A stretch of 64,000 nt of DNA from Sphingomonas jinjuensis (GCF_014197105.1 NZ_JACIEV010000006.1:206764-270763); one strand, 5' to 3'. Counted from the first letter of the stretch, positions 25,046 through 35,006 are shown. The notes: generated from the letters alone by a model not told the origin. A program made the numbers and translations.

Positions 25046-26244
25046 GCCGCCTGCTCCGCCTGTTTGCGGCGGGCGCCGGGCAGGCGACGCCTGACGACGC
25101 TGGCGATCTTGCCGAACACGCGCTCCAGCGCCCCGATCGGCTGACCGCCGGGCACATAGGCAAGCTGGTAGTACATCCAGAAGACCAGGCCGGCGAAGAT
25201 CAGGAACGGCACCCACAGCGCGATCAGTGGATCGATGCGTCCCAGCTCGCCGATCGACGACGCATATTCATTGACCTTGTGATAGGTCACCAGCATCACG
25301 ATCGCGATGAAGACGCCGATGCCGGACGTCGATCGCTTGGGCGGCACGCCCAGCGATACGGCGAGCAGCGGCAGCAGGAACATCGTCGCCACCTCGACGA
25401 TGCGGAAGTGGAATTCGGCGCGGCTGCTGTCGCGCAGCTGCTCGGTCGCCGCGGTCTGGCCGTTGCGTGCCAGCTCGGGCAGCGTGAATTCGAGGTTGCC
25501 GCCGCCGCGCTGCCGGAAGCTTTCGAACTTGGGCAGGTCGATCGGCAGGTCGTGCGACGAGAAGGTGAGGACCCGCGGAGTCTTGAATTCCGGCCGGTTG
25601 TGGATCAGCGTACCGTTGGTCAGGCGGAAGATGATGACGTTGGGATCGTCGGTCGCCATGAAGCGACCGCGCTCCGCCGTCACCGCGATCCAGTCGTTCT
25701 TCGGCGTCTGCGCATGAACGAAGATGCCGGCCAGATCGCGACCCTTCTCGCGGCTCTGTTCGATGCGCAGCGTCATGCGCTGGCCGAGATGGGTGAACTC
25801 GCCGACCTTGATCGACGCGCCCAGTGCGCCGGTACGCAGCTCGAAGCGCAGCTGCTCGTAGTAATAGCGCGCCTTGGGCTGGACGAACCCGACGATCAGG
25901 ATGTTGACGATCGCAAGGCCGATCGCAAACAGATAGGGCACGCGCAGCATCCGGGTGTAGCTCATCCCCACCGCGCGCATCACGTCGAGCTCGCTCGATG
26001 TGGCGAGGCGGCGGAAGGCGAGGAGGATGCCGAGCATCAGCCCGATGGGAATGCCGAGCCCCAGATATTCGGGCAGCAGATTGGCGAGCATGCGCCATAC
26101 CACGCCGATCGGCCCGCCCTGGGTCGCGACGAAATCGAACAGGCGGCGAATGCGATCGAGCACCAGCAGCATCGCCGAGATGATCAGCGTCGCGAACAGC
26201 GGCAACGCGATCAGCCGGGCCATGTAGCGGTCGATCAAGGGCAT
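25042..26244 (-). CDS. lptF: LPS export permease LptF
   Basis: This 400-aa partner of LptG has the same six-membrane-segment plan. Recognisable are MPLIDRYMARLIALPLFATL, the coupling region FRRLATSSELDVMRAVGMSY, and after the periplasmic domain ATMFLLPLLAVSLGVPPKRS. I start at the ATG at 26244; a GTG at 26262 would add six residues and has no better ribosome site. The C-terminal tail is basic (VRRRLPGARRKQ). It forms the lptF-lptG operon, with no lptABC nearby in the window. Confidence 0.93.
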   Translation of the reverse strand: MPLIDRYMARLIALPLFATLIISAMLLVLDRIRRLFDFVATQGGPIGVVWRMLANLLPEYLGLGIPIGLMLGILLAFRRLATSSELDVMRAVGMSYTRMLRVPYLFAIGLAIVNILIVGFVQPKARYYYEQLRFELRTGALGASIKVGEFTHLGQRMTLRIEQSREKGRDLAGIFVHAQTPKNDWIAVTAERGRFMATDDPNVIIFRLTNGTLIHNRPEFKTPRVLTFSSHDLPIDLPKFESFRQRGGGNLEFTLPELARNGQTAATEQLRDSSRAEFHFRIVEVATMFLLPLLAVSLGVPPKRSTSGIGVFIAIVMLVTYHKVNEYASSIGELGRIDPLIALWVPFLIFAGLVFWMYYQLAYVPGGQPIGALERVFGKIASVVRRRLPGARRKQAEQAA

Positions 26245-26355
26245 GGAGGGAAAAGCTCGCACCGGGAAACGTCCGCCGTATAGGCGCGGGCGTTGCCAGC
26301 GTCAGCCCTTAATCAGCGATATCGTTCCCTTGAATGCGACATCGAAGCCCCTGTT

Positions 26356-27741
26356 TCACGGCAGAAACGCGGTCAGCTTGGTCTGTAGCCCCTCGGCACC
26401 GCGGCTAAGCTCCTTTGCCAGGCCACTGACGACATCGGCGGCGCGCTCGGAATCATCGGCGGCGACGCGCACCTCGGAAATCGTGCGGTTGACGGCGGAG
26501 GCGCTGACCGCCTGGTCGATGTTGGCGCGCTGGACCTCGCCGGCCACGCCGACCAGTTCGGCGATCTGATCGGTGATCGAGCGGATCGCGCCCGCGGTCA
26601 TGGCGGTGGCGCTGCGCATGCCGCTGAGCTGCGCGCCGATCTCGGCGCTCGTCCGCGCGGTCTCCGCCGCGAGCGACTTGACCTCGCCGGCGACGACGGT
26701 GAAGCCGCGCCCAGCCTCGCCGGCCCGCGCCGCCTCGATCGTGGCGTTAAGCGCGAGCAGGTTGGTCTGGCCGGCAATCCGGCCGATCGCGAGCGACATA
26801 TGCTCGATCCGTTCGGCATTCTCTTCGAGCGAGGTCACGAATTCGCTGGTCGACGTCGCCTGGTCGATGATCCGGTTGGCGAGCTGGGCGGCATGGGCAA
26901 CGCGATCGGAGATGACCTTGAGCACCTTGTCCATGCGGTCGGCGGCATCGGTCAGGTCCTGCACGACGCCCGCCTTCGACCGGGCCCGCGACCGCAAGCC
27001 CGCGGCCTCGTCGTTGAGCCGCTCGAACGACCGGGCGAGCTGGTCGGCCATGCCGCTGACGGTGTTCGATAGCTGTACCTCCTCGGTCACCAGCTTCCAC
27101 GAGATCATCGGCCCGAGGTAGCGGCCATCGTCGGCAATGATGGCGGTCGCATCGAACGCCAGATATTCGTCGCCCAGCCGGATCCGGCCCTTGATCGGCA
27201 GTTTGCACGGATCGGCCAGGTGGCTGCGCTGATGGTGGCCGTCGGCGTGGAACAGGTCGATCGAACTGCCCAGGATGTTTTCGACCGGTACGGGGAGATG
27301 CCGCGCCACGCGCTGCATGATCTGGCCCGATCCGCGGTTGAGGTAGTTGATCCGAAAATCGTCGTCGGGATCGGCGGTCATCACCGCCACGGGCATGCTG
27401 TCGATCATCTGCAGCAGCTTGGCGACGTCGCGGCCGTGATCCGCCTGCTCGACGATCAGCAAGCCGGCGCCGTCCGGCAGGACGGTGATCGACATGGTGA
27501 CGTCGGCGTCGTCGATACGGATCGAGGTCGTCCGCCGCGCCGTCAGCAGATCGGCGGTCGCCGCGCCGAAGGGGCGGGCGCCCGGCGGGATGCCGCGCTC
27601 GACCGCACGATGGCTGGCATAGGTGACGGTAAGGTCGTCGGCGTCGACGACGATCGCCACCAGCGGAAGATGCGCCATGGCGAGGACAGGAACGCTCGTC
27701 CTCTTTTCGCAATCGGTCGTGACAGGCAGCGCAACGTTCAT
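26356..27741 (-). CDS. soluble PAS-domain methyl-accepting chemotaxis protein
   Basis: The predicted protein has 461 residues and no membrane segment. Two PAS-like sensor regions occupy about residues 20-215 (for instance [20 protein letters not shown]). The C-terminal half is a methyl-accepting signalling domain with the hairpin-tip sequence [20 protein letters not shown], then [20 protein letters not shown]. It may signal to a CheA kinase or another phosphorelay; the window contains no che genes. GAGAGAG seven bases before the ATG at 27741 supports that start; a TTG at 27756 is also possible. The sensed signal is not predictable. Confidence 0.88.
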   Translation of the reverse strand: MNVALPVTTDCEKRTSVPVLAMAHLPLVAIVVDADDLTVTYASHRAVERGIPPGARPFGAATADLLTARRTTSIRIDDADVTMSITVLPDGAGLLIVEQADHGRDVAKLLQMIDSMPVAVMTADPDDDFRINYLNRGSGQIMQRVARHLPVPVENILGSSIDLFHADGHHQRSHLADPCKLPIKGRIRLGDEYLAFDATAIIADDGRYLGPMISWKLVTEEVQLSNTVSGMADQLARSFERLNDEAAGLRSRARSKAGVVQDLTDAADRMDKVLKVISDRVAHAAQLANRIIDQATSTSEFVTSLEENAERIEHMSLAIGRIAGQTNLLALNATIEAARAGEAGRGFTVVAGEVKSLAAETARTSAEIGAQLSGMRSATAMTAGAIRSITDQIAELVGVAGEVQRANIDQAVSASAVNRTISEVRVAADDSERAADVVSGLAKELSRGAEGLQTKLTAFLP

Positions 27742-27837
27742 CGGCTCTCTCGGCAATCCAGAAAGCCACCGATATCGAGCTAATCTTAACCTATGGTATA
27801 GTTAACCGCCGGGCTGCCGGAATGGTGTCGATCGAGA

Positions 27838-29781
27838 TCATTCCGCCGCCATTCGGTCCGGCGGCGCGGGGCGTTCGTGCGCCATCGCCTCGCCGATCGC
27901 GCGCTCTAGCCCGGCCAGCGTGAAGGGCTTGCGCAACACCTGGTGAGAACCGAACTGCGAGGCATCGGCCTCGCCAGCGAAGCCGGTGACGAACAGCACG
28001 GCGATGTGCGGGAAGAGCGGGCCGACCGCGGCGATCATCTCCGGCCCGGTGCGTCCGGGCATCAGCACGTCGGAGATGATGAGGTCGATGTTGCTATGCC
28101 GCTCCAGCAACTCGCCGGCGAGCATCGGATCGCCGCACGGGATCGCGACGTGGCCCAGTTCCGCCAGCGCGCCGGTGGTGGCGTTGAGAACGCGGGGGTC
28201 GTCCTCGACGACGAGGATTTCCAGCGAGCCGGGTGTCACCGTCGCCGGCGCGGCGATTTCCAGCACCTCGCCGGCCGTACGCGCCTCCAGGTCGCGCGGC
28301 AGGTACAGCGTTACCGTGGTGCCGCGCCCCACCGCGGTGTCGATCGCGATCTCGCCCCCCAGCTGGCGAGCGAGCGCGAAGATCTGGCTGAGTCCAAGGC
28401 CGGTGCCCTTGCCCGCCTCCTTGGTGGTGAAGAAGGGTTCGAACACCCGCTCGCGCACCTCGGGCGTCATGCCGCAACCTTCGTCGGCGAGCGCGATGGT
28501 GACATAGTCGCCAGCGCGGCTGTGGCCGATCTGTCCGGCGCCGAGCGTGGCCGCGCCGGTCGCGATGTGCAGGCAGCCGCGCCCGTTCATCGCATCGCGC
28601 GCGTTGACCGCGAGGTTGAGGATCGCATTCTCGAGCTGCACCCGATCGGCGCGGACGCGCCAGTCGCCGGCCTCGTCGACCGTCTCAACCGTGATCGCGT
28701 CGCCGAGCGTCCGGTCGAGCAGGTCGGTCATGCCGTCGACCAGGCTGCCGGGGGCGATCGATTCCGGTCGCAGCGAATCCTCGCGGCTGAACGCCAGCAG
28801 GCGACGGGTCAGCGCCGCGGCACGATTGGCGCCATCGGTGGCATTGTCGATGTGCCGCGCCGTCACCGCCGGATCGTTGTCGACGCTGCGCCGTGCCAGT
28901 TCCAGGCCGCCGAGCACGACCGCCAGCATGTTGTTGAAATCATGGGCGATGCCGCCGGTCAGCTTGCCGACCGCGTCCATCTTCTGCACCTGGCGCAGCT
29001 TCGCTTCCTGAGCGCGCAGCTCGTCGGTGGCGGCGGTGACGGCGGTCGCCAGCTCCTCGGCGCGCTCGCGCGCGGCCTCCGCCTCGGCGCGGGCGATGGC
29101 GCGCTGGCCCACCGCCTCGATCGTCAGCCAGCCCATCGCGATCGCGCCGAGCACGATCAGCAGACCGGCTGTCGACAGGATGCCGGCGATCCTGCTCGAC
29201 CGGTCGACCGTCCGCGCGGCATTGGCAGCACGCTCGTCGAGAAGCTTGCGCTCGCGGGCGATGATGTCGTTGAGCGTCCCGTCGATCGCGGCGAGCGCGG
29301 GCCCCTGCCGCGCCTTGTAATAGCGCGACAACGCCTGCGGGTTCTGGCCGTAGTTGATGTTGAGCGCGGTCAGCGACAGCTGGTCGCCGCGCTCCTCGAA
29401 GGCGCGGCGCAACTGGTCTATGCGCGGCTGTTGCTCGGCATTGTCGTTGGTGATCTGGTCGAGCCGGTCGAGCTGGCTCTTCGCCAGCCGCCACTGGTCG
29501 TAATAGAGCTGGCCCAGGTTGCGGTCGGTCGAGATGACGTAACGGCCGAGCGAGGCTTCGGCCCGCGCGATGGTGCCCGACAGGGTGCGGGCGAGGATCA
29601 TCACGTCATAGCTGTGCTTTTGCTGCGCCAGCGCCCGGTCGCGCTGCGCATTGGCATTCCCCAAGGTGAGGATCAGCGCGACAAGCACCGCCGCGCCAAG
29701 GACCGCCATCGCGACAAGCGCGATCGGTCGCCATGGCGCGCCACCCCCAGGAGCCGTTGTCTCGGCCTGTTCCCGCGTCAC
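27838..29781 (-). CDS. CHASE3 hybrid sensor histidine kinase with receiver
   Basis: This 647-aa inner membrane protein has membrane segments at about residues 20-42 and 200-220 around a CHASE3 extracytoplasmic sensor (SYDVMILARTLSGTIARAEA then SLGRYVISTDRN). A coiled linker leads to HisKA with GGIAHDFNNMLAVVLGGLEL, HATPase with NLAVNARDAMNG, DEGCGM and GKGTGLGLSQIFALA, then a C-terminal receiver (VVEDDPRVLN, phospho-acceptor in LIISDVLMPGRTG). The HDFNN type of H-box is common for hybrid kinases that regulate through phosphotransfer. No output regulator is adjacent, so its target is unknown. It lies 86 bases downstream of the spt gene. Confidence 0.9.
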   Translation of the reverse strand: MTREQAETTAPGGGAPWRPIALVAMAVLGAAVLVALILTLGNANAQRDRALAQQKHSYDVMILARTLSGTIARAEASLGRYVISTDRNLGQLYYDQWRLAKSQLDRLDQITNDNAEQQPRIDQLRRAFEERGDQLSLTALNINYGQNPQALSRYYKARQGPALAAIDGTLNDIIARERKLLDERAANAARTVDRSSRIAGILSTAGLLIVLGAIAMGWLTIEAVGQRAIARAEAEAARERAEELATAVTAATDELRAQEAKLRQVQKMDAVGKLTGGIAHDFNNMLAVVLGGLELARRSVDNDPAVTARHIDNATDGANRAAALTRRLLAFSREDSLRPESIAPGSLVDGMTDLLDRTLGDAITVETVDEAGDWRVRADRVQLENAILNLAVNARDAMNGRGCLHIATGAATLGAGQIGHSRAGDYVTIALADEGCGMTPEVRERVFEPFFTTKEAGKGTGLGLSQIFALARQLGGEIAIDTAVGRGTTVTLYLPRDLEARTAGEVLEIAAPATVTPGSLEILVVEDDPRVLNATTGALAELGHVAIPCGDPMLAGELLERHSNIDLIISDVLMPGRTGPEMIAAVGPLFPHIAVLFVTGFAGEADASQFGSHQVLRKPFTLAGLERAIGEAMAHERPAPPDRMAAE

Positions 29782-29867
29782 GCCCGAGGCGTATCGTATT
29801 AGTATCCCGATGGGAAGCGGCGAGGGCGCAACCTATCGCAATGGTGGCGCTTCGTACGGCGACGCGC

Positions 29868-31127
29868 TCAGATCGCGCCGACCGCCTTGCCCACCGCCTC
29901 GAACATGCCGATCACCCGAGCGATCTGCGCGTCGCTGTGTTCCGCGCACAGCGAGCAGCGCAGCAGGAATGTGCCGGCAGGCGTCGCGGGCGGGCGCGCC
30001 ATATTGACGTAGAGGCCGCTCACCAGCAGCCCCTGCCACATCCGCACCGCCTGCTCCTGGTCGTCGAGGATCACCGCGACGATCGCGCTGTCGGGCTGTT
30101 CGGTGCCGAGCCGGAAGCCGAGCGACTTCAGGCCGCCGTGGAGATGCGCGGCATTCTTCCACAGCTGGGCGCGCTTCGCGTCGGCGGTCATCAGCTTGCG
30201 GATCGAGGCGGCGGCGGTGGCGACGACGCTGGGCGGCAGGCTGGCGGTGAAGATATAGGCACGGCAGGCGAGGCGGATCGCCTCGAACTTCGGGTGGTTG
30301 GACACGCAGAAGCCGCCGACGGTGCCAACCGATTTGGAGAAGGTGCCGACGACGAAGTCGACGTCCCCCTCGCACCCTTGCGCCTCGTACACGCCGCGGC
30401 CGTTGGGGCCGTAGAAGCCCATCGAATGCGCCTCGTCCGACAGCACCATCGCGCCGTGCTTCTTGGCGACCGCGACCATTTCCTTCAGCGGCGCGACGTC
30501 GCCGAGCATCGAATAGACGCCCTCGAGCACCACCAGCTTGCCCGCTTCCGTGGGCAGGCGGCCGAGGCGCTTGTCGAGATCCTCGACGCTGTTGTGGCGG
30601 AAGCGGACGATCTCGGCGACGCCCTGCTTGCACCCGTCATAGATCGACGCATGGCTGTCGGCGTCGAGGATGACATATTCACCCTTGCCGACCAGCGTCG
30701 AGATCATGCCGAGATTGGCCATATAGCCGGTCGAGAAGACGATCGCGCCGGTCACGCCGTAGAAGTCGCGCAGCGCCTGTTCGACCTCCATATGGTCGCG
30801 GAAGGTGCCGTTGAGCATGCGGCTGCCGTTGGTGCCCGATCCGAAATCGTCGAGCGCGGCATGGCCGGCGGCGATGACGTCAGGGTCGAACGTCATGCCC
30901 ATATAGTTGTAGGTCCCCAGCAGGATGGTGTCGCGCCCGTCGATTACCGCCTCGGTCGGCGAGGTGACCTGCTGCATCACGATCGCGAACGGATCGATCA
31001 CGCCGCTGTCGAGCAGCGCCTGGCGCTCGCCGATCAGGCCGTCGAACTTGTTCATCAGGTCACGTTCGGGGCCGACCGGAGCGGGATCGAGGTCGAGCGT
31101 TTCGGGCTGGAGGCCGGTTTCGGTCAT
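29868..31127 (-). CDS. spt: serine palmitoyltransferase
   Basis: This 419-aa PLP enzyme of the alpha-oxoamine synthase family condenses serine with palmitoyl thioester to 3-ketodihydrosphingosine, the first step of sphingolipid synthesis. The active-site residues known from the Sphingomonas paucimobilis enzyme are all at the same numbers: His159 in ADSHASIYDG, Asp231 and His234 in DEAHSMGF, and Lys265 in GTFSKSVGTVGGF. The N-terminal LLGTYNYMGMTFDPDVIAAG and overall sequence are very close to that enzyme as I recall it, and unlike housekeeping KBL/BioF paralogues. It is the last gene of a proB-epimerase-ACP-spt cluster, 24 bases after the ACP stop. Confidence 0.95.
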   Translation of the reverse strand: MTETGLQPETLDLDPAPVGPERDLMNKFDGLIGERQALLDSGVIDPFAIVMQQVTSPTEAVIDGRDTILLGTYNYMGMTFDPDVIAAGHAALDDFGSGTNGSRMLNGTFRDHMEVEQALRDFYGVTGAIVFSTGYMANLGMISTLVGKGEYVILDADSHASIYDGCKQGVAEIVRFRHNSVEDLDKRLGRLPTEAGKLVVLEGVYSMLGDVAPLKEMVAVAKKHGAMVLSDEAHSMGFYGPNGRGVYEAQGCEGDVDFVVGTFSKSVGTVGGFCVSNHPKFEAIRLACRAYIFTASLPPSVVATAAASIRKLMTADAKRAQLWKNAAHLHGGLKSLGFRLGTEQPDSAIVAVILDDQEQAVRMWQGLLVSGLYVNMARPPATPAGTFLLRCSLCAEHSDAQIARVIGMFEAVGKAVGAI

Positions 31128-31151
31128 CGCTGCAGTTTTTCCGTGAAGGGA

Positions 31152-31397
31152 TCAGTTGTCGCGGAGCTTGGCGACGGCGTCGACGAGCTGGCCGACGTTT
31201 TCGATTTCCGCCTGCATGTTCATCGTGATGATGATGTCGAATTCGTCCTCGATCGAGGCGACGAAATCCATCACCGTCAGCGAATCCCACTCAAGGTCGC
31301 CCTGGAAGGTGGTGGCGTCGGTGATCGGCACGCCCTTTTTGTTGAAGGGTTCGATCTGTGCCTTGACGGCGTCGAAGATGCTCTGGCGGTCGCTCAT
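31152..31397 (-). CDS. acyl carrier protein of the sphingolipid operon
   Basis: This 81-aa acidic protein has the phosphopantetheine attachment site EWDSLTVMDF, with Ser39 as the modified residue. It is not the fatty acid synthase AcpP: the DSL surroundings (W-D-S-L-T) and the neighbouring genes indicate a dedicated carrier that supplies acyl chains to serine palmitoyltransferase or the N-acyltransferase. In Caulobacter a similar ACP in the ceramide locus is required for ceramide synthesis. The start at 31397 has AAGGATGG upstream; an ATG three codons earlier overlaps that site. Confidence 0.9.
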   Translation of the reverse strand: MSDRQSIFDAVKAQIEPFNKKGVPITDATTFQGDLEWDSLTVMDFVASIEDEFDIIITMNMQAEIENVGQLVDAVAKLRDN

Positions 31398-31436
31398 GTC
31401 GTCCATCCTTGGCCGGCGATTGCGGCGGGAAAGCGG

Positions 31437-32336
31437 CTATAGCAGGCCGGCGGCGCGATACCACCGCGCGGTGGCGGCGAGGCCGTCGGCCAGCGGGATG
31501 GCGGGGGTCCAGATCGCAGGTGGCACGCCGCACGCCGGATCGGCGGCCCAGTCGGGATGGAGGAAATAGGCCACGCGGTCGGCGGTGAGCCTGGCCTTGT
31601 CGCCGCGCAGCAGCCGGTCGGCCCGGGCAGCGAGCGCGAGCAGGCGCGGCGGCATGGCGATCGGCCGTGCCCGGCCGCCCACCGCCGCGCCGATGGCGCG
31701 AGCCCAATCGGGGTAGGAGAGGGGGCTGTCGGGCCCTTCGACTTCATAAACACTGTGATCGCCGGTCTCGCCGGCGAGCGCGAGCAGCAGCGCGGCGAGG
31801 TCGTCGACGTGGATCACCGACAGGCGACCGGCGGGCGGCATCGGCAGGAAGCCGCGACGGGCGATGCGGAACAGGTCGAGCTGGTCGTGGTCGCCGGGGC
31901 CATAGATGCCGGGCGGGCGGACGATCGACCAGTCGAGCGACGACGCCTGAACGAGTGCTTCCGCCTCGTGCTTCGACCAGCCGTAGGAGGACAGCTGCGG
32001 CTCGCGCGCGGCGAGCGACGAGACGTGGACGAAGCGGGGGACGCTCGCGCTGGTCGCGGCTGCGAGGATCGCGCGCGTGCCGTCGATGTTGCCGCGGGCG
32101 AAATCGTCACGGGTGGGGACGTTGACGACGCCGGCGACGTGGATGACCGCGTCTGCGCCCTCGACCAGCCGGGCGAGCGCGGCATCGTCGCCAAGGGCGC
32201 CGTTGACCCAGCTGACGCCCGGGCGGGCGGGTTGCGCGCGGCGGGCGAGGGCGCGGACGGCGTGGCCGCTCGACACCGCGCGATCGAGCAGTCGGCTGCC
32301 GACGAAGCCGGTCGCCCCGGTGATCGCCAGGATCAC
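31437..32336 (-). CDS. NAD(P)-dependent epimerase/reductase (probable ceramide reductase)
   Basis: This 299-aa extended short-chain dehydrogenase has the nucleotide-binding motif TGATGFVGSRLLD (residues 6-18) and the catalytic YGWSKHEAEAL (Tyr-x-x-x-Lys). The equivalent gene in the Caulobacter ceramide locus (cerR) encodes the enzyme that reduces 3-ketoceramide; position between proB and acp-spt makes the same role likely here. Its start overlaps the proB stop by four bases (ATGA), and the acp start follows its stop after 39 bases. Substrate assignment is inference; sequence alone supports only the SDR superfamily. Confidence 0.85.
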   Translation of the reverse strand: MILAITGATGFVGSRLLDRAVSSGHAVRALARRAQPARPGVSWVNGALGDDAALARLVEGADAVIHVAGVVNVPTRDDFARGNIDGTRAILAAATSASVPRFVHVSSLAAREPQLSSYGWSKHEAEALVQASSLDWSIVRPPGIYGPGDHDQLDLFRIARRGFLPMPPAGRLSVIHVDDLAALLLALAGETGDHSVYEVEGPDSPLSYPDWARAIGAAVGGRARPIAMPPRLLALAARADRLLRGDKARLTADRVAYFLHPDWAADPACGVPPAIWTPAIPLADGLAATARWYRAAGLL

Positions 32337-33433
32337 AGCAGCGCCAGATGGTTGCGGTGGACGAGCGCGGCGCGGGGCGCGTAGCCCAGGATCGCGGCCT
32401 GCTCGTCGCTGCGGGTGCCGATCAGCCGGGCGGCGTCGTCGGCGTCATATTCGGCGAGCCCGCGTGCGATCGTACCATCGGGCCCGGCGACCGCGATGAC
32501 GTCGCCGCGCTGGAACCGTCCGTCGATGCGCAGCGCGCCCGCGGCGAGCAGGCTGCCGCCGCTGCGCAGCGCCGCCGCGGCACCGGCATCGACGTGGATC
32601 GTGCCGCCCGCGGTCAGCCCGCCCGCCAGCCACGCCTTGCGCGCGGGCGCGGTTCGATCGGCGACGAAGAGCGTGTGGCGGGCCGCCAGCGACAGCGGCG
32701 ACGCGACCTTGCCCGAGGCGATCGCCATCGCGACCCCGGCGCCCGTCGCGATCCGCGCCGCGGCGACCTTCGACGCCATTCCGCCCGAGCCCATGCCCGA
32801 TGCCGAGCCGCTATCGGCCATCGCCTCGATCGCGGCATCGATCCGCTCGACGCGGGACAGATGGGTAGCACCAGGCAGCGCTGGGTTGCGGTCGTAGAGG
32901 CCGTCGACGTCGGACAGCAGGACCAGGCCGCCGGCCCCCGCCGCGACCGCGACGCGCGCGGCGAGGCGATCGTTATCGCCGAAGCGGATCTCTTCGGTCG
33001 CGACGCTGTCGTTCTCGTTGACCACCGGCACGACGCCTAAGCCCAGCAGCCGGCCCAGCGTCGCCGAGGCGTTGAGATAGCGGCGGCGCTCCTCGAGATC
33101 GCCGAGCGTTACGAGGATCTGTGCGGCGGTGAGCCCCTGATCGTCGAGCAGGCCGGCCCAGGCCTGCGCGAGCGCGATCTGGCCGGTGGCGGCGGCGGCC
33201 TGCGCATCCTCGAGGCTGCCGCGACCGCCCTTGGCGAGGCCCAGCCGCCGCGCACCGAGCGCGATGGCGCCCGACGAGACGACGACGACCTGCTGCCCGT
33301 CGCGGTGGCGGACGGCGATGTCGGCGGCAAGACTCGCCAGCCAGTCGCGCCGCACCGCGCCATCGGCCCCGACGAGCAGAGCCGATCCGACCTTCACGAC
33401 GAGGCGCTGGCACGAGGCGGGGGGAAACAGCAT
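32333..33433 (-). CDS. proB: glutamate 5-kinase
   Basis: This 366-aa enzyme phosphorylates glutamate for proline synthesis. The amino acid kinase domain has LVVKVGSALLVGADG, VVSSGAIALGARRLGL, VPVVNENDSVATEEIRFGDN (the proB signature) and LLSDVDGLYDRNP; the C-terminal part is a PUA domain (GTIHVDAGAAAALRSGGSLL). The ATG at 33433 fits the homology; a long frame upstream of it runs through repeat DNA and has no support. It heads what looks like a four-gene transcript with sphingolipid genes, which is unusual; in many bacteria proB follows obgE, here 9.4 kb away and on the other strand. Confidence 0.95.
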   Translation of the reverse strand: MLFPPASCQRLVVKVGSALLVGADGAVRRDWLASLAADIAVRHRDGQQVVVVSSGAIALGARRLGLAKGGRGSLEDAQAAAATGQIALAQAWAGLLDDQGLTAAQILVTLGDLEERRRYLNASATLGRLLGLGVVPVVNENDSVATEEIRFGDNDRLAARVAVAAGAGGLVLLSDVDGLYDRNPALPGATHLSRVERIDAAIEAMADSGSASGMGSGGMASKVAAARIATGAGVAMAIASGKVASPLSLAARHTLFVADRTAPARKAWLAGGLTAGGTIHVDAGAAAALRSGGSLLAAGALRIDGRFQRGDVIAVAGPDGTIARGLAEYDADDAARLIGTRSDEQAAILGYAPRAALVHRNHLALL

Positions 33434-33508
33434 CGCGCCGCCGTTAGCGCGTGGGGGCGCGGGGGGCCAGTCGTGGTGTGTTGCTCGGGGGAGGACGAAT
33501 AGGAACGA

Positions 33509-33714
33509 TCCTTCCCCGCCAGGGGGAGGTGGCAGCGAAGCTGACGGAGGGGGAGGTAAGCGACGCCTAACCGATAGCGCACGGCTTCCGCCCCCTCCGT
33601 CACGCCTTCGGCGCGCCACCTCCCCCTGGCGGGGGAGGATTGGGGCAATCCAACCCGACAGTCCCTGGCGGGGAGGATTGAGATCGAATGATCCTCCCCC
33701 GCCAGGGGGAGGGC
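33509..33714. repeat. inverted repeat, family B, with extra fragments
   Basis: CTTCCCCGCCAGGGGGAGGT then GGCAGCGAAGCTGACGGAGG (from 33511) is mirrored by CCCCCTCCGTCACGCCTTCG then the arm ending at 33640 in GGGGGAGGAT. Two further partial copies follow to 33714. They fill the 292-base gap between the diguanylate cyclase stop and the proB start; no gene is visible. A promoter for the proB operon must lie in or just after this element. Confidence 0.8.
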
Positions 33715-33725
33715 GACGGGAAACC

Positions 33726-34691
33726 TCAGGCCGCGAGTACGCAGTCGCGGCCGGCACCCTTGGCGCGATAGAGCAGCGCATCGGCGGAGGCCATCGTCGC
33801 GTCGAGATTGGCGGGATCGGCCTTGGCGACGCCGGCGGAGAAGGTGATCCGGCCGAGCGGCTCATCGTTTTCACGCAGCTTGAAGTGACGCTGGGCGAGC
33901 TGCGCCTTGGCGTGCTCGACCAGCCCGGCGGTGGCGTCTACCGGCAGCGAGGTGGCGATGATGAACTCCTCGCCGCCCCAGCGGCCGACGAAGTGCGGCG
34001 CGACCGACTCGCTCAGCGAGTTGGCGACGGTCTTTAGCACGCGATCGCCGACCGCATGGCCGTAGCGATCGTTGTAGCGCTTGAAATGATCGATGTCGCA
34101 GATGGCGAGCGTGACCGTCGGCGATTCGTTGAGCAGCGTCGCGAGATGTTCGTCGATGCCGCGACGGTTGGGCAGCCCGGTCAGCGCATCGCGCTGCGCG
34201 TCGCCCTGCACCGCCTCGAGCTGCTGGCGGAGGCGCGCGACTTCCTGGGTCGTCGCCACCAGCTCGCGCTCCGAGCGGTTGGCGCGCTCGATGGTGATGC
34301 TGAAAATCTGCTGGAGCGCGGCCACGTCGGCGGTCGCGATCGCCGGCTGATGCGCGGTCAGCTCGCGACTGAATTCGCTGGTGGCGGCGCTGGCGGAAGC
34401 GGCGAGGTCGGCAAGCTTTAGCGCCTGGTGGCGAAGCTCTTCGCCCTCTTCGAAAGCTTCAGTCGAGATGGCCGCCGCGGCGCTGCCGAAAAAGCTTTCG
34501 TAGAGTTCGTCGGCCTGCGCCTGGGTCAGGCGGATGCCACCGTCACACAGCCCGTCGACGGCGTGGCGCAGCTCGGCGCGACTTCCGTCGAGGCAATGGA
34601 ACGCCAGGCGATAGTTCGCCGGCGTCGGCGCAAGCCGCTGCGTGGTGAGGAACGCGAGCGTGCGTTCGGAGAGTTCGACGACAGCCTTCAC
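33726..34691 (-). CDS. diguanylate cyclase (GGDEF)
   Basis: This 321-aa cytoplasmic protein has no membrane segment. The N-terminal half is helical without a recognised sensor domain. The C-terminal GGDEF domain begins TGLPNRRGIDEHLA and contains DIDHFKRYNDRYGHAVGDRV and the active motif RWGGEEFIIATS, so c-di-GMP synthesis is expected. I see no RxxD inhibitory site in the short stretch before the active motif (position reads SESVAPHFVGRWGGEEF). A methyl-accepting-like or coiled sensory N-terminus cannot be ruled out. It is separate from proB by repeat DNA. Confidence 0.88.
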   Translation of the reverse strand: MKAVVELSERTLAFLTTQRLAPTPANYRLAFHCLDGSRAELRHAVDGLCDGGIRLTQAQADELYESFFGSAAAAISTEAFEEGEELRHQALKLADLAASASAATSEFSRELTAHQPAIATADVAALQQIFSITIERANRSERELVATTQEVARLRQQLEAVQGDAQRDALTGLPNRRGIDEHLATLLNESPTVTLAICDIDHFKRYNDRYGHAVGDRVLKTVANSLSESVAPHFVGRWGGEEFIIATSLPVDATAGLVEHAKAQLAQRHFKLRENDEPLGRITFSAGVAKADPANLDATMASADALLYRAKGAGRDCVLAA

Positions 34692-34790
34692 GGTGTCTGG
34701 TTTCCGCCCTGTTCGATGTCGCCGCGGAACCTATAGGGCAAACACCTGATGTCCGGTTAATGCCGGCAGGCGATACGACGATGGGGGGAG

Positions 34791-34880
<90 letters not shown>

Positions 34881-35006
34881 GCGAGGTCGTTACACCGGGA
34901 ACCAAGGGCTTCCGGCGGGTCGGAGGCGGGCCTGTATCGCAGACGTTTCATCGACGCAAGGCCCGCGCATGCTTGTGCGTCGGCCAAGAGCCACTAGATT
35001 GTAACC

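Noticed and set aside
27943..29802. 619-codon open frame opposite the CHASE3 kinase
   Set aside because: Same reason: no recognisable motif and strong overlap with a real gene.
33434..33874. N-terminal extension of ProB
   Set aside because: It is translated from repeat family B DNA and the end of the GGDEF gene; the ProB homology starts at 33433.
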